Shown piece by piece: positions 24,911 to 35,560 of a DNA stretch of 64,000 bases. Within the stretch, counting starts at the first letter, position 1. The number at the start of each line of letters is the position of its first letter. This DNA comes from Dryomyza anilis (taxonomy: Eukaryota > Arthropoda > Insecta > Diptera > Dryomyzidae): contig OX638133.1 in NCBI GenBank assembly GCA_951804985.1, forward strand, positions 8,142,501 to 8,206,500, given 5' to 3'. The position numbers were made by a program, and so were the translations under genes. The notes under the pieces were generated by a model. The model searched no databases. It was not told the origin of the DNA and saw nothing but the letters and a program-made list of their open reading frames with translations.

Positions 24911-25222
24911 TAGCCGCGGTAGCTCAGTGGTTAGTGCGTTGGACTGCGAGCCGAAAGGTCCCCGGTTTAAGCCTGGACTGGGGCTAACAACATCTTTTCA
25001 TAGAAAACATTTTTCTATACCGCGCTACCTCTCGGCAGTAAATGGCAAACCTACGAGAGTAAAACCATTGTCTATGAAAAAGCTCTCACCCGCCGTTCGG
25101 ATTCGGCAATAAACTGTAGGTCCCACCACTTTGAGTACAAATATAACACGCACAGCTCAAAATGGTGAGAGAGCTCGGCCGAAGTCCTATACAGGACTGT
25201 AGCGCCAAACTATTATTATTAT
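24911..25222 (+). mobile_element. tRNA-derived SINE, copy 1
   Basis: tRNA-like head with A box TAGCTCAGTGG (24920-24930) and B box GGTTTAAGCCT (24964-24974), then a body of about 230 bp unrelated to tRNA ending TTATAGGACTGTAG-like and an (ATT)n tail. It sits inside the mariner-like element at 24782-25551. Confidence 0.85.
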
Positions 25223-25551
25223 GAGATGCAAATTACTGACATAAGCTAGGTAAGAAAATTTGTTATAAAGTATAATCTGTTAAAAAATGAATAACAAATT
25301 TTAAGCCATGTTTTAGAAAATTAAATTACCTTTCCAATGGTATATGAAATCTTCGAACCCCATAATTTCGTCCTATTTTAAAAGGTACGAAATGTTGTAA
25401 TTTACAAAAATAAAAATACAAATTTTTACTTTGTCATTGATATTCTCAAAATTTCACTTTTTTTCTAATTTATAATGATTTTACATTTTCTTATTTTTTG
25501 AGTCATAGAATGACCCCCTAAATTATTGACATCGAAGAACCAAACAACCTG
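25223..25551. other. Right part of the mariner-like element
   Basis: Non-coding interior and right inverted repeat of the 24782-25551 element. Confidence 0.5.
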
Positions 25552-25657
25552 TATAAGAAATAACATACAAGAACTACTTGAGAACTGAGAAGTATGACAA
25601 AAATTAACGATAAAAAATATTTTGATTGAAATTTGGATTATTCAATATGAAGAGCAT

Positions 25658-26686
25658 ATATCGTCCCTGTCATGCCAAAGGGGCGAATGTGCATTTTTAA
25701 AAATGTTGGAAAATCAAATTTTAAAATTTGAAGTGCTTTAAAAATTAGGAAAATTTATATTTCTTTAATTTTTCTGTTATTTTAGTTTATTCGTCAATTA
25801 TTATAACGTATATAAAATATATTTAGATTTGGACAACCTACTGAATTATAAATACGGATTTTGTGAGGCTATATCATGATCAAAACGCAAATATTTTTGT
25901 TTTTTATGATATAACTTTTTATTAGCGCAAGATAAAATAGTAATGTAGAGGCATTAATTGTTTTTTTTTTAAAGCACCTATCGATCTGCATCATTAATTA
26001 AAAATATTTTGCCAAACATTAATTTGCCATTTGTAATATGCAGGAAAAAATCTTTGGCAAAATATTTTTCAATAATGATGCAGTTTGATAGGTGCTTTAA
26101 AAACAAACAATTAATACCTCAACACCACTATTATATCTTGCACCAATAAAAAATTATAGCAAAAAAACGAAGAAATTGGAAAAATTGAAAATCTTGTCAT
26201 GCCAAAAGGACGAATCTTTTCATTTTTTGCTATAACTCTTTAATGGTATAAGATAAAATAGTGATGTAAAGGCATTTATTGTTTTTTTTTTTAAAGCACC
26301 TATCGATCTGCATCATTAATTAAAAATATTTTGTCAAACATTAATTTGCCATTTGTTATTTGCAGGAAAAAATGTTTGGCAAAATATTTTTAAATAATGA
26401 TGCAGTTCGATAGGTGCTTTGAAAACAAAAAATAAATACCATTACACCACTATTTTATCGTATACCAATAAAAAGTTATGGCGAAAAACGAAAAGATTCG
26501 GCATGACAAGATTTTAATTTTTTCAAATTCGCCCTTTTGGTTTTGTCTTTTGTGGCTAGAAATACCCAACAAAATGACACGCGATTTTGGAACAGCATAC
26601 TTGAGGATAAACTACATTCAAAAATGTAAAAAAACGCAAATGTCAAAAATTGCACATTCGCCCCTTTAGCATGATAGTGACGATAT
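25658..26686. mobile_element. 1.03-kb element made of two tandem palindromes
   Basis: Outer inverted repeats ATATCGTC..GTCATGCCAAAGGGGCGAAT and their complement near 26650-26686. Inside, two copies (about 25890-26165 and 26220-26480) of one hairpin: AAAGCACCTATCGATCTGCA, then its complement ending GATAGGTGCTTT. Every base of the interior is thus near its own complement. Confidence 0.8.
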
Positions 26687-26896
26687 GTTGTATTTTCTAT
26701 TTTGGTTCATTAATATGATGAAATATATTCTTTTGAAGAACACTTTTTCGACAGTTACCAAGCGTTCATCACATTTATGATCGCATTCATAACATTGATG
26801 TCGCTAGTCATTAAAATTATGAATGGTTCTTCAATACAATGATTCATGGTTTGAAGCACGGAATTCATCAATATGATACACATTTGTTTTCGGTGT

Positions 26897-28572
26897 ATTC
26901 ATTCTATTGATCAATTGAAACAATTGTTTTACTATTAAAATTCCATTCATGTACATGTTTTTTTCTTGATATAGTCAACTAATGTTTCAATAATATTCAA
27001 ACCATTAATATAATAGTTTGTTTGTAGCATTAATTTTATAATGAGCCCTGTTTAATATAATGCAAAACCCATTAGTATTAATTGATACGTATTTCTATGT
27101 TTATAGACTAGTCGGATTAAATTTTATTTTCCAATATTTTCCTGATTAAAACGAACACAATATTAGTTCCTTTAATGCATTATTGAATTTTATTAAATTG
27201 ATATAGAAAATTACACATTTTGAACACCTCCTTACAGCAGATAATACCACATTACTTGCTTAATAATAATAATAGTTTGGCACTACAACCCTATAAGAAC
27301 TTAGGCCGAGCTCTCTCACCATTTTGAGCTGTGCGTGTTATATTTGTACTCAAAGTGGTGGGACCTACAGTTTATTGCCGAATCCGAACGGCGGGTGAGA
27401 GTTTTTCATAGGCAATGGTTTTACTCTCGTAGGTTTGCCATTTACTGCCGAAAGGTAGCGCGGTATAGAAAAATGTTTCTGTGAAAAGATGTTGTTAGCC
27501 CCAGTCCAGGCTTGAACCGGGGACCTTTCGGCTCGCAATCCAACGCACTAACCATTGAGCTACCGCGGCTACTCATTTCTTGCTTTAGCTTCCACTAAAT
27601 TAACATTTCTGTATTTTTCTTGAGTTCATTGACATATTAGGAATTTGACTGAAGTACAATTTTTTGCTTTAATCAATAAAAAATGTTAAATATAACAATT
27701 TTTACTTTAAATAAATTGAGTCCTTAACAATTAAGCGTATAATTATGATAATAATGTGGATATTCGAAAAAAAAGCATTCCACGTCCCGAAGCTTTCTCG
27801 AATTACTTCGATAAAAAAGTTCGATCTCGTTGCTTTATCGATTCTATTCTTTTTGTTTTAATTTCTAGTACATTACATTTTTTAACAAAATACGATATTT
27901 AAACAATAACGCATCAAAATCGCAATATGTTTCGCCTCAATCTCGAACTTATATGTGTTTTTTGTTCGATAACGTTTCGATATCAAAATATTTATTGTAC
28001 CGAGAAAACTCCGTCAGAACGCATCGACAACTACCTAGCATGTAGGTCCGATTGGACGTTCGATATCGCTACCAGAAAAGGTCCGATATCGTGTAAATTC
28101 CCCTTTGTCCCATATTGAACTAGTAAGGATATCGAAACGAATGGCATACTGGGATGCAACCATTTTGTACAAACTTACAGAACATGTTTCTATTTGCGTT
28201 TAAGTCTGTATAGGTCACAAAGTGAGTTGTTTATTATAATAAGAGAAAACACATCAAAACAATAGTATTTATACCTTTAAATTCAATAATATTGAAATTA
28301 TTAAATTAATAGTACGGCATTATTAAACACTATCAAATTGATTAAAAAACTTGTCAATGAATATTAAAAAACTTAAAACATCAACCATAAATACTATGAT
28401 CGTACTATTAAATACTTAATAGAACTTATTGTTCTGAGTGTATGTTATGTATGTTATGTGCATTTTTGAAATACTCTGTATCTTAAACTTGGTATAAAAT
28501 TAGACAGATTTTTTTGTTCGTATTTTCTGTGAATTTTATCACATTAGGACAAGTATTTTTTGAGTTATCGTG
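26897..28572. other. Decayed family B sequence with SINE and repeat fragment
   Basis: Family B words are seen near 26900-27000 and at 28250-28440 in reversed order (ending TTGTTCTGAGTG at 28440), so this may be one long reverse copy expanded by later insertions. 27880-28140 is a GATATCG-rich dispersed repeat also present at 8760-8890. Confidence 0.4.
27261..27571 (-). mobile_element. tRNA-derived SINE, copy 2 (reverse)
   Basis: Complete copy on the minus strand: (ATT)n tail at the left, tRNA-like head ending TACCGCGGCTA at the right. A small change in the A box (TAGCTCAATGG) is present. Confidence 0.85.
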
Positions 28573-28792
28573 CACCCAGAAAAAAATACTATATAAATAA
28601 TAGTTTTTTACTATTGAAAATAGTCAATAGGATAAATTATTATTTTAATCGGAAAATACCATTAAATACTAAAAAATACCATGACATTTCCATTGAGTTT
28701 ATATGAAAAGATTTATTTTTTGTATACTAATAAATTAATAATTGTCCTATTGACCAATTTTATTGGGATTTGAGGGAATTTTTTTCTGGGTG
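28573..28792. mobile_element. Family B short copy (220 bp)
   Basis: Ends CACCCAGAAAAAAATAC and TTTTTTTCTGGGTG. Interior ATAGTCAATAGGATAAATTA and CTATTGACCAATTTTATTGG are complementary. Flanks are TG on both sides. Confidence 0.75.
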
Positions 28793-29037
28793 TGTATACA
28801 GTCGGGAAACCAGACATATACCGACACGGGAAATGATGACGCATACCAGCTACGACCCATTAGGGGTGTTAAAATATCCACACATACTTAATATACCCTA
28901 TACTTCATGTGTGTATTTTAAAGACATCAAGTTTTAATATATTGTAAGATTGTGTTGGCCAAGCTCATGCTTTATTCGATTTGATATGAAATTAAATGAT
29001 ATTCTGGTATATTCTTTCTTTATTCTGAAGTAGATTT
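28793..29037. other. Spacer before Plus-C gene 1
   Basis: No gene or repeat recognised. Confidence 0.4.
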
Positions 29038-29043
29038 TTTATT
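29038..29043 (-). terminator. Poly(A) signal of Plus-C gene 1
   Basis: AATAAA on the minus strand about 50 bp beyond the stop codon. Confidence 0.5.
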
Positions 29044-29090
29044 TGAAATCATAGACAAATTAAAATAATGTGATTTATATATTTTTTTAT

Positions 29091-29966
29091 CTAAATTACA
29101 ATTTTATCAATTGCATAGCACTTCTCCTTTGCATCTTTACACTGTTCCTCATTGGGGCTGTTACGTGCACCCTCCCAACGAAAATATGGACAAGTTTTCT
29201 TCTTATGATACTCGGCCGTGCAAAGATAGACGAACGTAAAAAATGGCTTGCAGGCATCTCTAAACATAATACGAGCTCCAGGATTTGTTTTAATCAGACT
29301 ATAAATAGTCAATGCTAAAAAAGATATATATTTTAAAATAACTACTTAATAAAAAATCAATGCCCACCATCTTTGCGACAGAAATCAAACATGGCTATAT
29401 GATAATCACGTTCTTTGGGACGTCCTTCAAATGTTTTCTCTGCATCATTTTTGACCATTTTCATATTGATGTTGTCACCTTTGCCAATGTATTTGCGTTG
29501 TTTGTACTGACATTCGACAAAACACTAAATAACAAATGACAATATATTTAAAAAAGAAATCGAACATTTACAGAATACGCCTTATACCGATAGAAATGCA
29601 ATTAATACTGCCGGATCACTTTCACCTTCTTTAGGCAGTTTATTCTGATGCAAAGTAAAGCATTTCAGCATGTCGTCCTCATCGCCGAGAAACAGCTCAG
29701 CACAGCAGCCTGCACGCTAAATTGATGTGAAAGATTCTACATTATTTAATAAATTCAATTTTAAAAATATTTACCTTACGTCCACACGTTTCCTCAGTTA
29801 AAGCTGATTCAACGGCAACTTCTGCTGTATCTTCCTCGGCGTTTGAAGAGTTCTAGAATATATATTTTTTTTTATTAAAAAGAATATATAAGAAAATAAT
29901 CTCAAATTGATAACCTACGTATAAAAGTAACAATACACTGAGTATTTGAAATCTTAGCAGCAACAT
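29091..29966 (-). CDS. Plus-C odorant-binding protein (gene 1 of 3)
   Basis: Five exons on the minus strand: 29966-29919, 29852-29775, 29716-29588, 29524-29368 and 29314-29091; 211 residues. Start MLLLRFQILSVLLLLY is a signal peptide. The mature part has 12 cysteines, beginning with C39, then the adjacent pair C46-C47 typical of Plus-C OBPs (which carry extra disulfides relative to the six-cysteine classical group). The expected role is binding small hydrophobic ligands in sensillar or other extracellular fluid. It differs from the two other Plus-C genes here in having five rather than three coding exons, a shorter spacing after the CC pair and no HPDGHN motif, so it is a distant relative. 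It is divergent from the next gene with 436 bp between start codons, room for a shared promoter region. I do not assign a specific Drosophila orthologue. Confidence 0.85.
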
Positions 29967-30342
29967 TTTTCGATTGTTGGTTCTTTTAGTATGATTTCGC
30001 AATGCATGAAATTTTATTTGTGTTCAGAAATTTATTAGCAAAAACTGCACATTAAATTAAAGTTAATTTATAAAAAAAAACATACTAAATACTTAAATAA
30101 ATGTTTTATTGTATTAACAAAATTAATGTGTTATGTTAACAATTAAAAAATCTATTTAATAGTTCAATTAATTACACTCGTGGGGCACTTTATAATGTAG
30201 AACGATAACTAAAAATTTCACATTTTAATGATACCTAATTTATATACGTAATATAAAAAAGTACGAATCATTTAACTAAAAATTAATTTAGCATAAAATT
30301 TAATTAATTACTATTTCAAAGTATTAAAATTCAAATCATTGC

Positions 30343-30350
30343 TATAAAAA
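30343..30350 (+). promoter_or_regulatory. TATA box of Plus-C gene 2
   Basis: TATAAAAA lies 60 bp before the start codon at 30403. An initiator-like TCAGT at 30356 is too close (about 15 bp), so the true start is probably near 30373. Confidence 0.45.
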
Positions 30351-30402
30351 GCTGTTCAGTGTCACGTTGAAGCTATAGTTTTCACGAAAGTTCTGCCTAA
30401 AT

Positions 30403-32631
30403 ATGACGAGTTTTAAAGTATTTCTTCTCTCTCTGTGCGCTGTAATGGTAAGTATCAAAATTTCAAGATCTTATATACATTTTGTACCCTTTACCCTTAA
30501 GGTACATAATATAGTAAGTTTGAGCAGATTTTGTAACACCTCTTAGGAGGTGTAACCTGTATAGAAAAGAATATATATTGAAACGACTTAGCCATAACTT
30601 CTTAAACTGAAGGAAGGGATTTATCTCGGAAGAAATATAACATAATTTCACAAATATCAATATTAAGAAACAAATTACTTAGTTATCAAGAAATTAAATA
30701 AGAAATATTCTCATTTTTTGTTTACATCTCTAGAAGAATTTACCCTAGACATGATCCCGAATTATAGTTGATCAGGTTATGAAAAGGAACAAAAATCATT
30801 TAACAGTTTCCTTTCATGACCCTATTACAATTTCTGCTATGGAGAAGATTTTAACCTCTGCCTATTAAGAATAATTGCTCTTAGACTTTTTTGATAAGCA
30901 ATATGCTCTGTTTCTTAAAATCAAGAAAGCTTCCATTTCGCTGTATATCACTCTGTATACTTCTTAATTCCTTCAGAATTTTAACAGTCTTTTCCCTTTT
31001 TTTTGTATATCCATCTGTAGCCGCGGTAGCTCAGTGGTTAGTGCGTTGGACTGCGAGCCGAAAGGTCCCCGGTTCAAGCCTGAACAGGGGCTAATAACAT
31101 CTTTTCATAGAAACATTTTTCTATACCGCGCTACCTCTCGGCAGTAAATGGCAAACTTACGAGAGTAAAACATTGCCTATGAAAAGCTCTCACCCGCCGT
31201 TCGGATTCGGCAATAAACTGTAGGTCCCACCACTTTGAGTACAAATATAACACGCACAGCACAAAATGGTGAGAGAGCTCGGCCTAAGTTCTTATAGGAC
31301 TGTAGTGCCAAACTATTATATTATATCTGTGCGACTATTCCTCCGCTTGTATATCCGTATCCGTCTGTAGACACGATAACTCAAAAAATACCGAATCGAT
31401 TTTAATATAATTTCTCATAAATAGATTCCACATTAATAGTAAGGCTGAGTTTGAATATAAGCGAAATCGTTCTAAGAACATGTCCACATTCTATACAAGT
31501 TTGATCTATATAATTTTTTAGGCTGGCATAACTCGAAAAATATTCAAGATACAGTCATAAAATTTAAAACGACTTATTATGTTTCTTAAAATCAAGAAAA
31601 ATCGCTGTATACCACTCCGTATACTTCTTGATTCCTTCAGAATTTTAACAGCCTTTTCCCTTTTTTTTTGTTAATCCATCTGTCGACTGTTGCCGCCTGT
31701 ATATCCGCGTCCGTCTGTAAACACGATAACTTAAAAAATACCGAATCGATTTTAATATAATTTTGCATAAATAGATTCAACATTAATAGTAAGGTTGAGT
31801 TCGAAAATAAGCGAAATCGTTTGAAGAACTCCCCCTTCTATACAAGTTACTTCTCTTTAGGACTCTTTACGACGACATAACTCGTAAAATATTCAAAATA
31901 TTGTAAAAAATTTTAAAACGACTTTATAAGTGCACCCATAATTTTTAATTTATTTTATAAAAATCTAAAATTGAATAAACCATTTAAAATAAATACATTT
32001 CTCAAAAGTCCATCATACAAGCGACCAAAATCGATTGTGACAAACCCAACACCATCAACGAGGAACACATTCACTTTTGCTGCAAACATCCCGACGGTCA
32101 TAACGATGTCATGGAGGCCTGTTCCAAGGAGACCGGCTTCAAGTTGCCCTCACCCACCGAGGAAGCCATGGTGGACATAACCGCCGAACGTGCAATCGCC
32201 AATACATGTTTCGGTAAATGTGTCTTTGGCAGGTTTAACTTTATGAAAGCTGATCAATTGGATATGGAGGCGGTGAAAAAACATTATACTAGCACATATC
32301 CAGAGGATATGGAGTATGTGAAGGAAATGGTTAATGCTTTTGATCACTGTCATGGTCAAGGTATGTTTGAATCACATATATTTTTAATATTTTATTTAAA
32401 AATTAATTATGTCTTTTTTTAGCTGAGGAGGCTTCTGCTAAATTTCTCTCGAATCCCCTGTTCAGTCATGTTTCGCACAAATTCTGTGACCCCAAGCCGA
32501 GTGTTATCTGGTCTTGTGTCGTGCGCCAGTTTTTCCATAATTGCCCCGCCGACCGTTGGGCCAAGACGGATGAGTGCAAGCAAGTGCTGGAGTTTAGCAA
32601 GACCTGCAAAGATGCGTTGACAACAATATAA
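30403..32631 (+). CDS. Plus-C odorant-binding protein (gene 2 of 3)
   Basis: Three exons, 30403-30447, 32009-32360 and 32423-32631, encode 201 residues. The first intron (1.56 kb) has a perfect GTAAGT donor and contains a SINE. Residues 1-20 form the signal peptide, completed by the first codons of exon 2, with likely cleavage after QA. The mature protein has 12 cysteines: C25, the CC pair in HFCCKHPDGHN, six more up to FDHCHG at the end of exon 2 and the start of exon 3, then WSC, NCP, EC and TC. This is the Plus-C OBP pattern, close in style to the Drosophila Obp58 group (recollection only). Exon structure and length match gene 3 at 45.3 kb nearly exactly (209-bp last exon in both), marking them as duplicates. 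Role: secreted carrier for small ligands. Confidence 0.9.
30914..31930. repeat. Tandem duplication in intron 1 of Plus-C gene 2
   Basis: TTCTTAAAATCAAGAAA, TCCTTCAGAATTTTAACAG and ACACGATAACTCAAAAAATA (or close variants) occur once at 30914-31570 and again at 31580-31930. Without the SINE in the first copy both are about 350 bp. Confidence 0.8.
31018..31325 (+). mobile_element. tRNA-derived SINE, copy 3
   Basis: Complete copy in intron 1 of Plus-C gene 2. It interrupts CCATCTG, of which the uninterrupted version is preserved in the second duplicate at 31676-31682; ATCTG flanks both ends. Confidence 0.9.
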
Positions 32632-32678
32632 TGTTTTAATATAAAACTTTGGCAATTTAAAGTTTTTAAAGAAAAATT

Positions 32679-32684
32679 AATAAA
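32679..32684 (+). terminator. Poly(A) signal of Plus-C gene 2
   Basis: AATAAA 48 bp after the stop codon, followed by TG/T-rich sequence. Confidence 0.6.
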
Positions 32685-32739
32685 ACTTATTTCATTCATA
32701 TTTGTTGTATTTTTATAAATTCCTTTTATCACAAAAATT

Positions 32740-33328
32740 AAAAAAAAAATATATAAATTTTAAATCGATCGTAAAAATAAATTCAGTAAGTATACATATA
32801 AATCATAATAGCATAAATTCATTAAATTCATATTTCCGAATAATCACAAATTGATAACACTATAATTTGATTAATTGATAGAACATCAAATTGATAAGTA
32901 AATTCATAATTTTTCAAATGTATACATTTATAAATTCAAGACTTTATAAATCTACAATTTCATTAAATCATTCAGAAATTTATGAATTCAGAATTCATAA
33001 ATTCATGCTACTAAATGCTAAATTCATAACTATCTAATTCTATACATTAACTAATTCATATATTATAAATCGTATATTCATAAATTCTTACAATCACTAT
33101 TTCGTAAATTTATAAAATGATATAAATTCATATACTCATAAATTCATAAATTCATAATATCATAAATTCTTAATATCATAAATTTATTACTTTCTAAATT
33201 CGTTAAATTACAAATACATAAAATAACAAATTTGTAACATCATAAATTCATATTTAAAAATCTAAAACAAATATATTCTCAAATACATATATTTCCAATA
33301 TTATATTAATACATGTGTTTAATATAAT
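32740..33328. repeat. Degenerate ATAAATTCAT tract
   Basis: About 450 bp of loosely repeated ATTCATAAATTCATAA words. No gene. It resembles, in composition only, the TTTAAATTC array further on. Confidence 0.55.
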
Positions 33329-33676
33329 CTCAGAAGAAAATGTCCCATTAAGTACTTAATGGCAGAACCATTGATTTTATGTTTCATGTATAAACCGTTT
33401 TTGCATATAAATTCAAAGGTTTTCTAATGAATTTTATAGTATTTGAAAAATTCAATGCCATTAATTTAATAATTTCAATATTATTGAATATAAAGTTACA
33501 TATACTATTGTTTTAATGTTTTTTCTCCTATAATAATAAAAGTCTCACAATATAATATATAAAAACGTATTTATGTTCGACTTTTGCGTCATTCCGCGAA
33601 TATCTACAAAACGATTATATGCATTTATTGTAAATATCTACCTTATTTAATTATAATTGTAAATATCTACCTTGTT

Positions 33677-34245
33677 TTTGATGGCACGGACACGCACGGG
33701 CACGCCTATAGGTGACACGCACGAGCCCGAAGATTTAATTTTAATGCACGCACGAGAAGCACGATAAAACACGGGATATAGAAAGACACGAAGATGCACT
33801 ACAAAACACGACAAAAAGCACGGAATCACGGACTAAGACCCTTTGAATATCGATGCTGGTACCAGTTCTTTATGATCCCTTATTATAAATAATTCAAAAA
33901 TTTACGTTGGTACTGTTTTATTCTCTGAATCGGAACCTCTCCGGAATCGAAACCTGTCGATGATCGCAAAGAACCGGAATCGAAACCGTTTCGATTTTTG
34001 GAATCGGAACCGTTATTAAGAAATGTGTGGAACCGACACCGATATTCCAAAGTATACCACGAAATTTTTATTTTCTGATGCTGGAAGTAAAGGTTTTTTT
34101 AAATTGGATTAGAAACTAAAAAATGAAAAAAAAATGATGGGCGGGTGTCTGATTTTACGGACATGTACGGGCACGACAACAACTAGCACGCACGAACTCA
34201 GATTTTCAGATGTGACACGAAAAAAAGCACGGCATACGCTCATCT
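33677..34245. repeat. ACGGGCACG / CACG clusters around a CGGAATCG cluster
   Basis: 33677-33840 and 34145-34245 are dense in CACG and ACGGGCACG. Between them 33850-34060 is dense in GGAATCGAAACC words. This looks like subterminal motif clusters of two nested hAT-like elements (inference). Confidence 0.45.
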
Positions 34246-34474
34246 CAGGACTCAATTTATTTAATTTATTAAAGGAATTAAATTATTCATCAAATCCCTT
34301 TTGGCAAAGGACAAGAATAAATACATACATGCTAAAAATTATAAGAAACTGAAGTAAAAATGTGATATTATCTATTGTATCGAGGTTGCCCAAAATGTGC
34401 TATTTACTATAAGAGGATTTATTTCAAATCGGACACGTAATATTTTTGACACTCTTGCTATGCTTCACTCTTTA

Positions 34475-35215
34475 TACCCTTCACCTATGAGGTACAGGGT
34501 ATATTAACTTTGTGCATATATTGTAACGTCCCTTAGGAGGCATGTCCGGTATGGAAAAGTATATATATTCTTGATCAGCATCACTACCCGAGTCCGTTAA
34601 GCCATGTCCGTCTGTCTGACCGTCTTGCTGTCCGAATACAGAATAACTTGAGAAATACTGATCAGAATGCGATAAAATTTCGTATTATTATATTTTAGCC
34701 AAAAGTAGGAACTGAGTTTGAAAATGAGCCAAATCGGTCAACGGACACGTCCACCTCCCATACAAGTCACTTTCATATAACTTTTTAGGAACTAATAACT
34801 CGAAAAGTATTCAAGATATAGGTATAAAATTTAAAACGTATTGTTATAATTCACCTAAAAATATGTGATCCAAAAATGGGTGTGATCCGCCCACATTCTT
34901 TTTCATTATTTCCCGGGTTTTCATAGTGGAAATTTAATCCGTAAATTACTAAAATCAAATCTATGAAATATTAGCCTTTCAAAATTTTAAATATAGACGT
35001 TGTCCGCCCAATTATATGTTTTTTTTTATTAGTTTTTTATACTTTTATATAATTTTTTTAATTTATGGGGATATAAGACGTAAATTTCTAATATGTGAAT
35101 AATATTCTGATAAATCTTTAAAATTAAGGTATGCAATTAGATATCCCACATTAAAATCCCCACCAAAGGTGTAGGGTATTCCATAGTCGGGCCCGACCGA
35201 CTATAAAAATCCGCC
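34475..35215. repeat. Dispersed TATACCCTTCACC-type repeat
   Basis: Starts TTTATACCCTTCACCTATGA, includes AAGTATATATATTCTTGATC and GCCATGTCCGTCTGTCTG, and ends with TAGTCGGGCCCGACCGACTA, an imperfect palindrome. Same family as 21684-22375. No frame of note. Confidence 0.55.
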
Positions 35216-35560
35216 CCATGTGACCGAACTTACCCATGCGACCTAACTTTCCCAATTCGTTTTTATGTATTTTTGTAATGTACTTTTTGTCAATAGGTTT
35301 GAAAATACAGGGTTACTAATATTATTTTCCTTTTAATTAATGATTATGAAAATATTAAAAAATAAAATTTAATTCGTCTATATTATAGATATAAAAAACA
35401 ATTAATACTTATAGGTTTTGCTATTATATTTAAAAGGGCGCATTATAAAATAAATGGTACAAATAAACTATTTCATTAATTGTTTGAATACTATTGCAAT
35501 AATGGTATGCATCCTATTGACCAATTTTAATAGTAATGGTAGAAAAATGATATTTCATAT

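Larger units (their letters stand above)
24782..25551. mobile_element. Tc1/mariner-like miniature element
   Basis: Inverted repeats of about 60 bp: CAGGGTGTTTGTTC..TGTCAATAATT..GTCATTCTATGACTCAAAAA on the left and its complement on the right, flanked by TATA on both sides (24778-24781, 25552-25555). Without the SINE inside it is about 460 bp. A rearranged relative lies at about 43980-44530. Confidence 0.8.
24587..26896. mobile_element. Family A copy carrying two further insertions
   Basis: Left end CACAGAAAATATGATGAATT, right end ATCAATATGATACACATTTG.. TTCGGTGT. Its body is split by elements at 24782-25551 and 25658-26686; removing these leaves about 510 bp. Confidence 0.7.
33329..35560. mobile_element. 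Family B long copy split by a 1.7-kb insertion
   Basis: The left part CTCAGAAGAAAATGTCCCAT with ATTAAGTACTTAATGGCAGA ends near 33650; the right part (CGCATTATAAAATAAATGGT, CTATTGACCAATTTTAATAG) resumes near 35390. TGTAAATATCTACCTT is repeated at about 33630 and 33659. Confidence 0.6.

Noticed and set aside
24911..24985. A functional tRNA gene
   Set aside because: The anticodon stem does not pair properly, the same sequence recurs four times with a common non-tRNA body, and insertion duplications are present, so it is a SINE head.
27927..28118. Small secreted-looking peptide MFRLNLELICVF..
   Set aside because: The underlying DNA is part of a dispersed repeat also seen at 8760-8890, where the frame is not kept.
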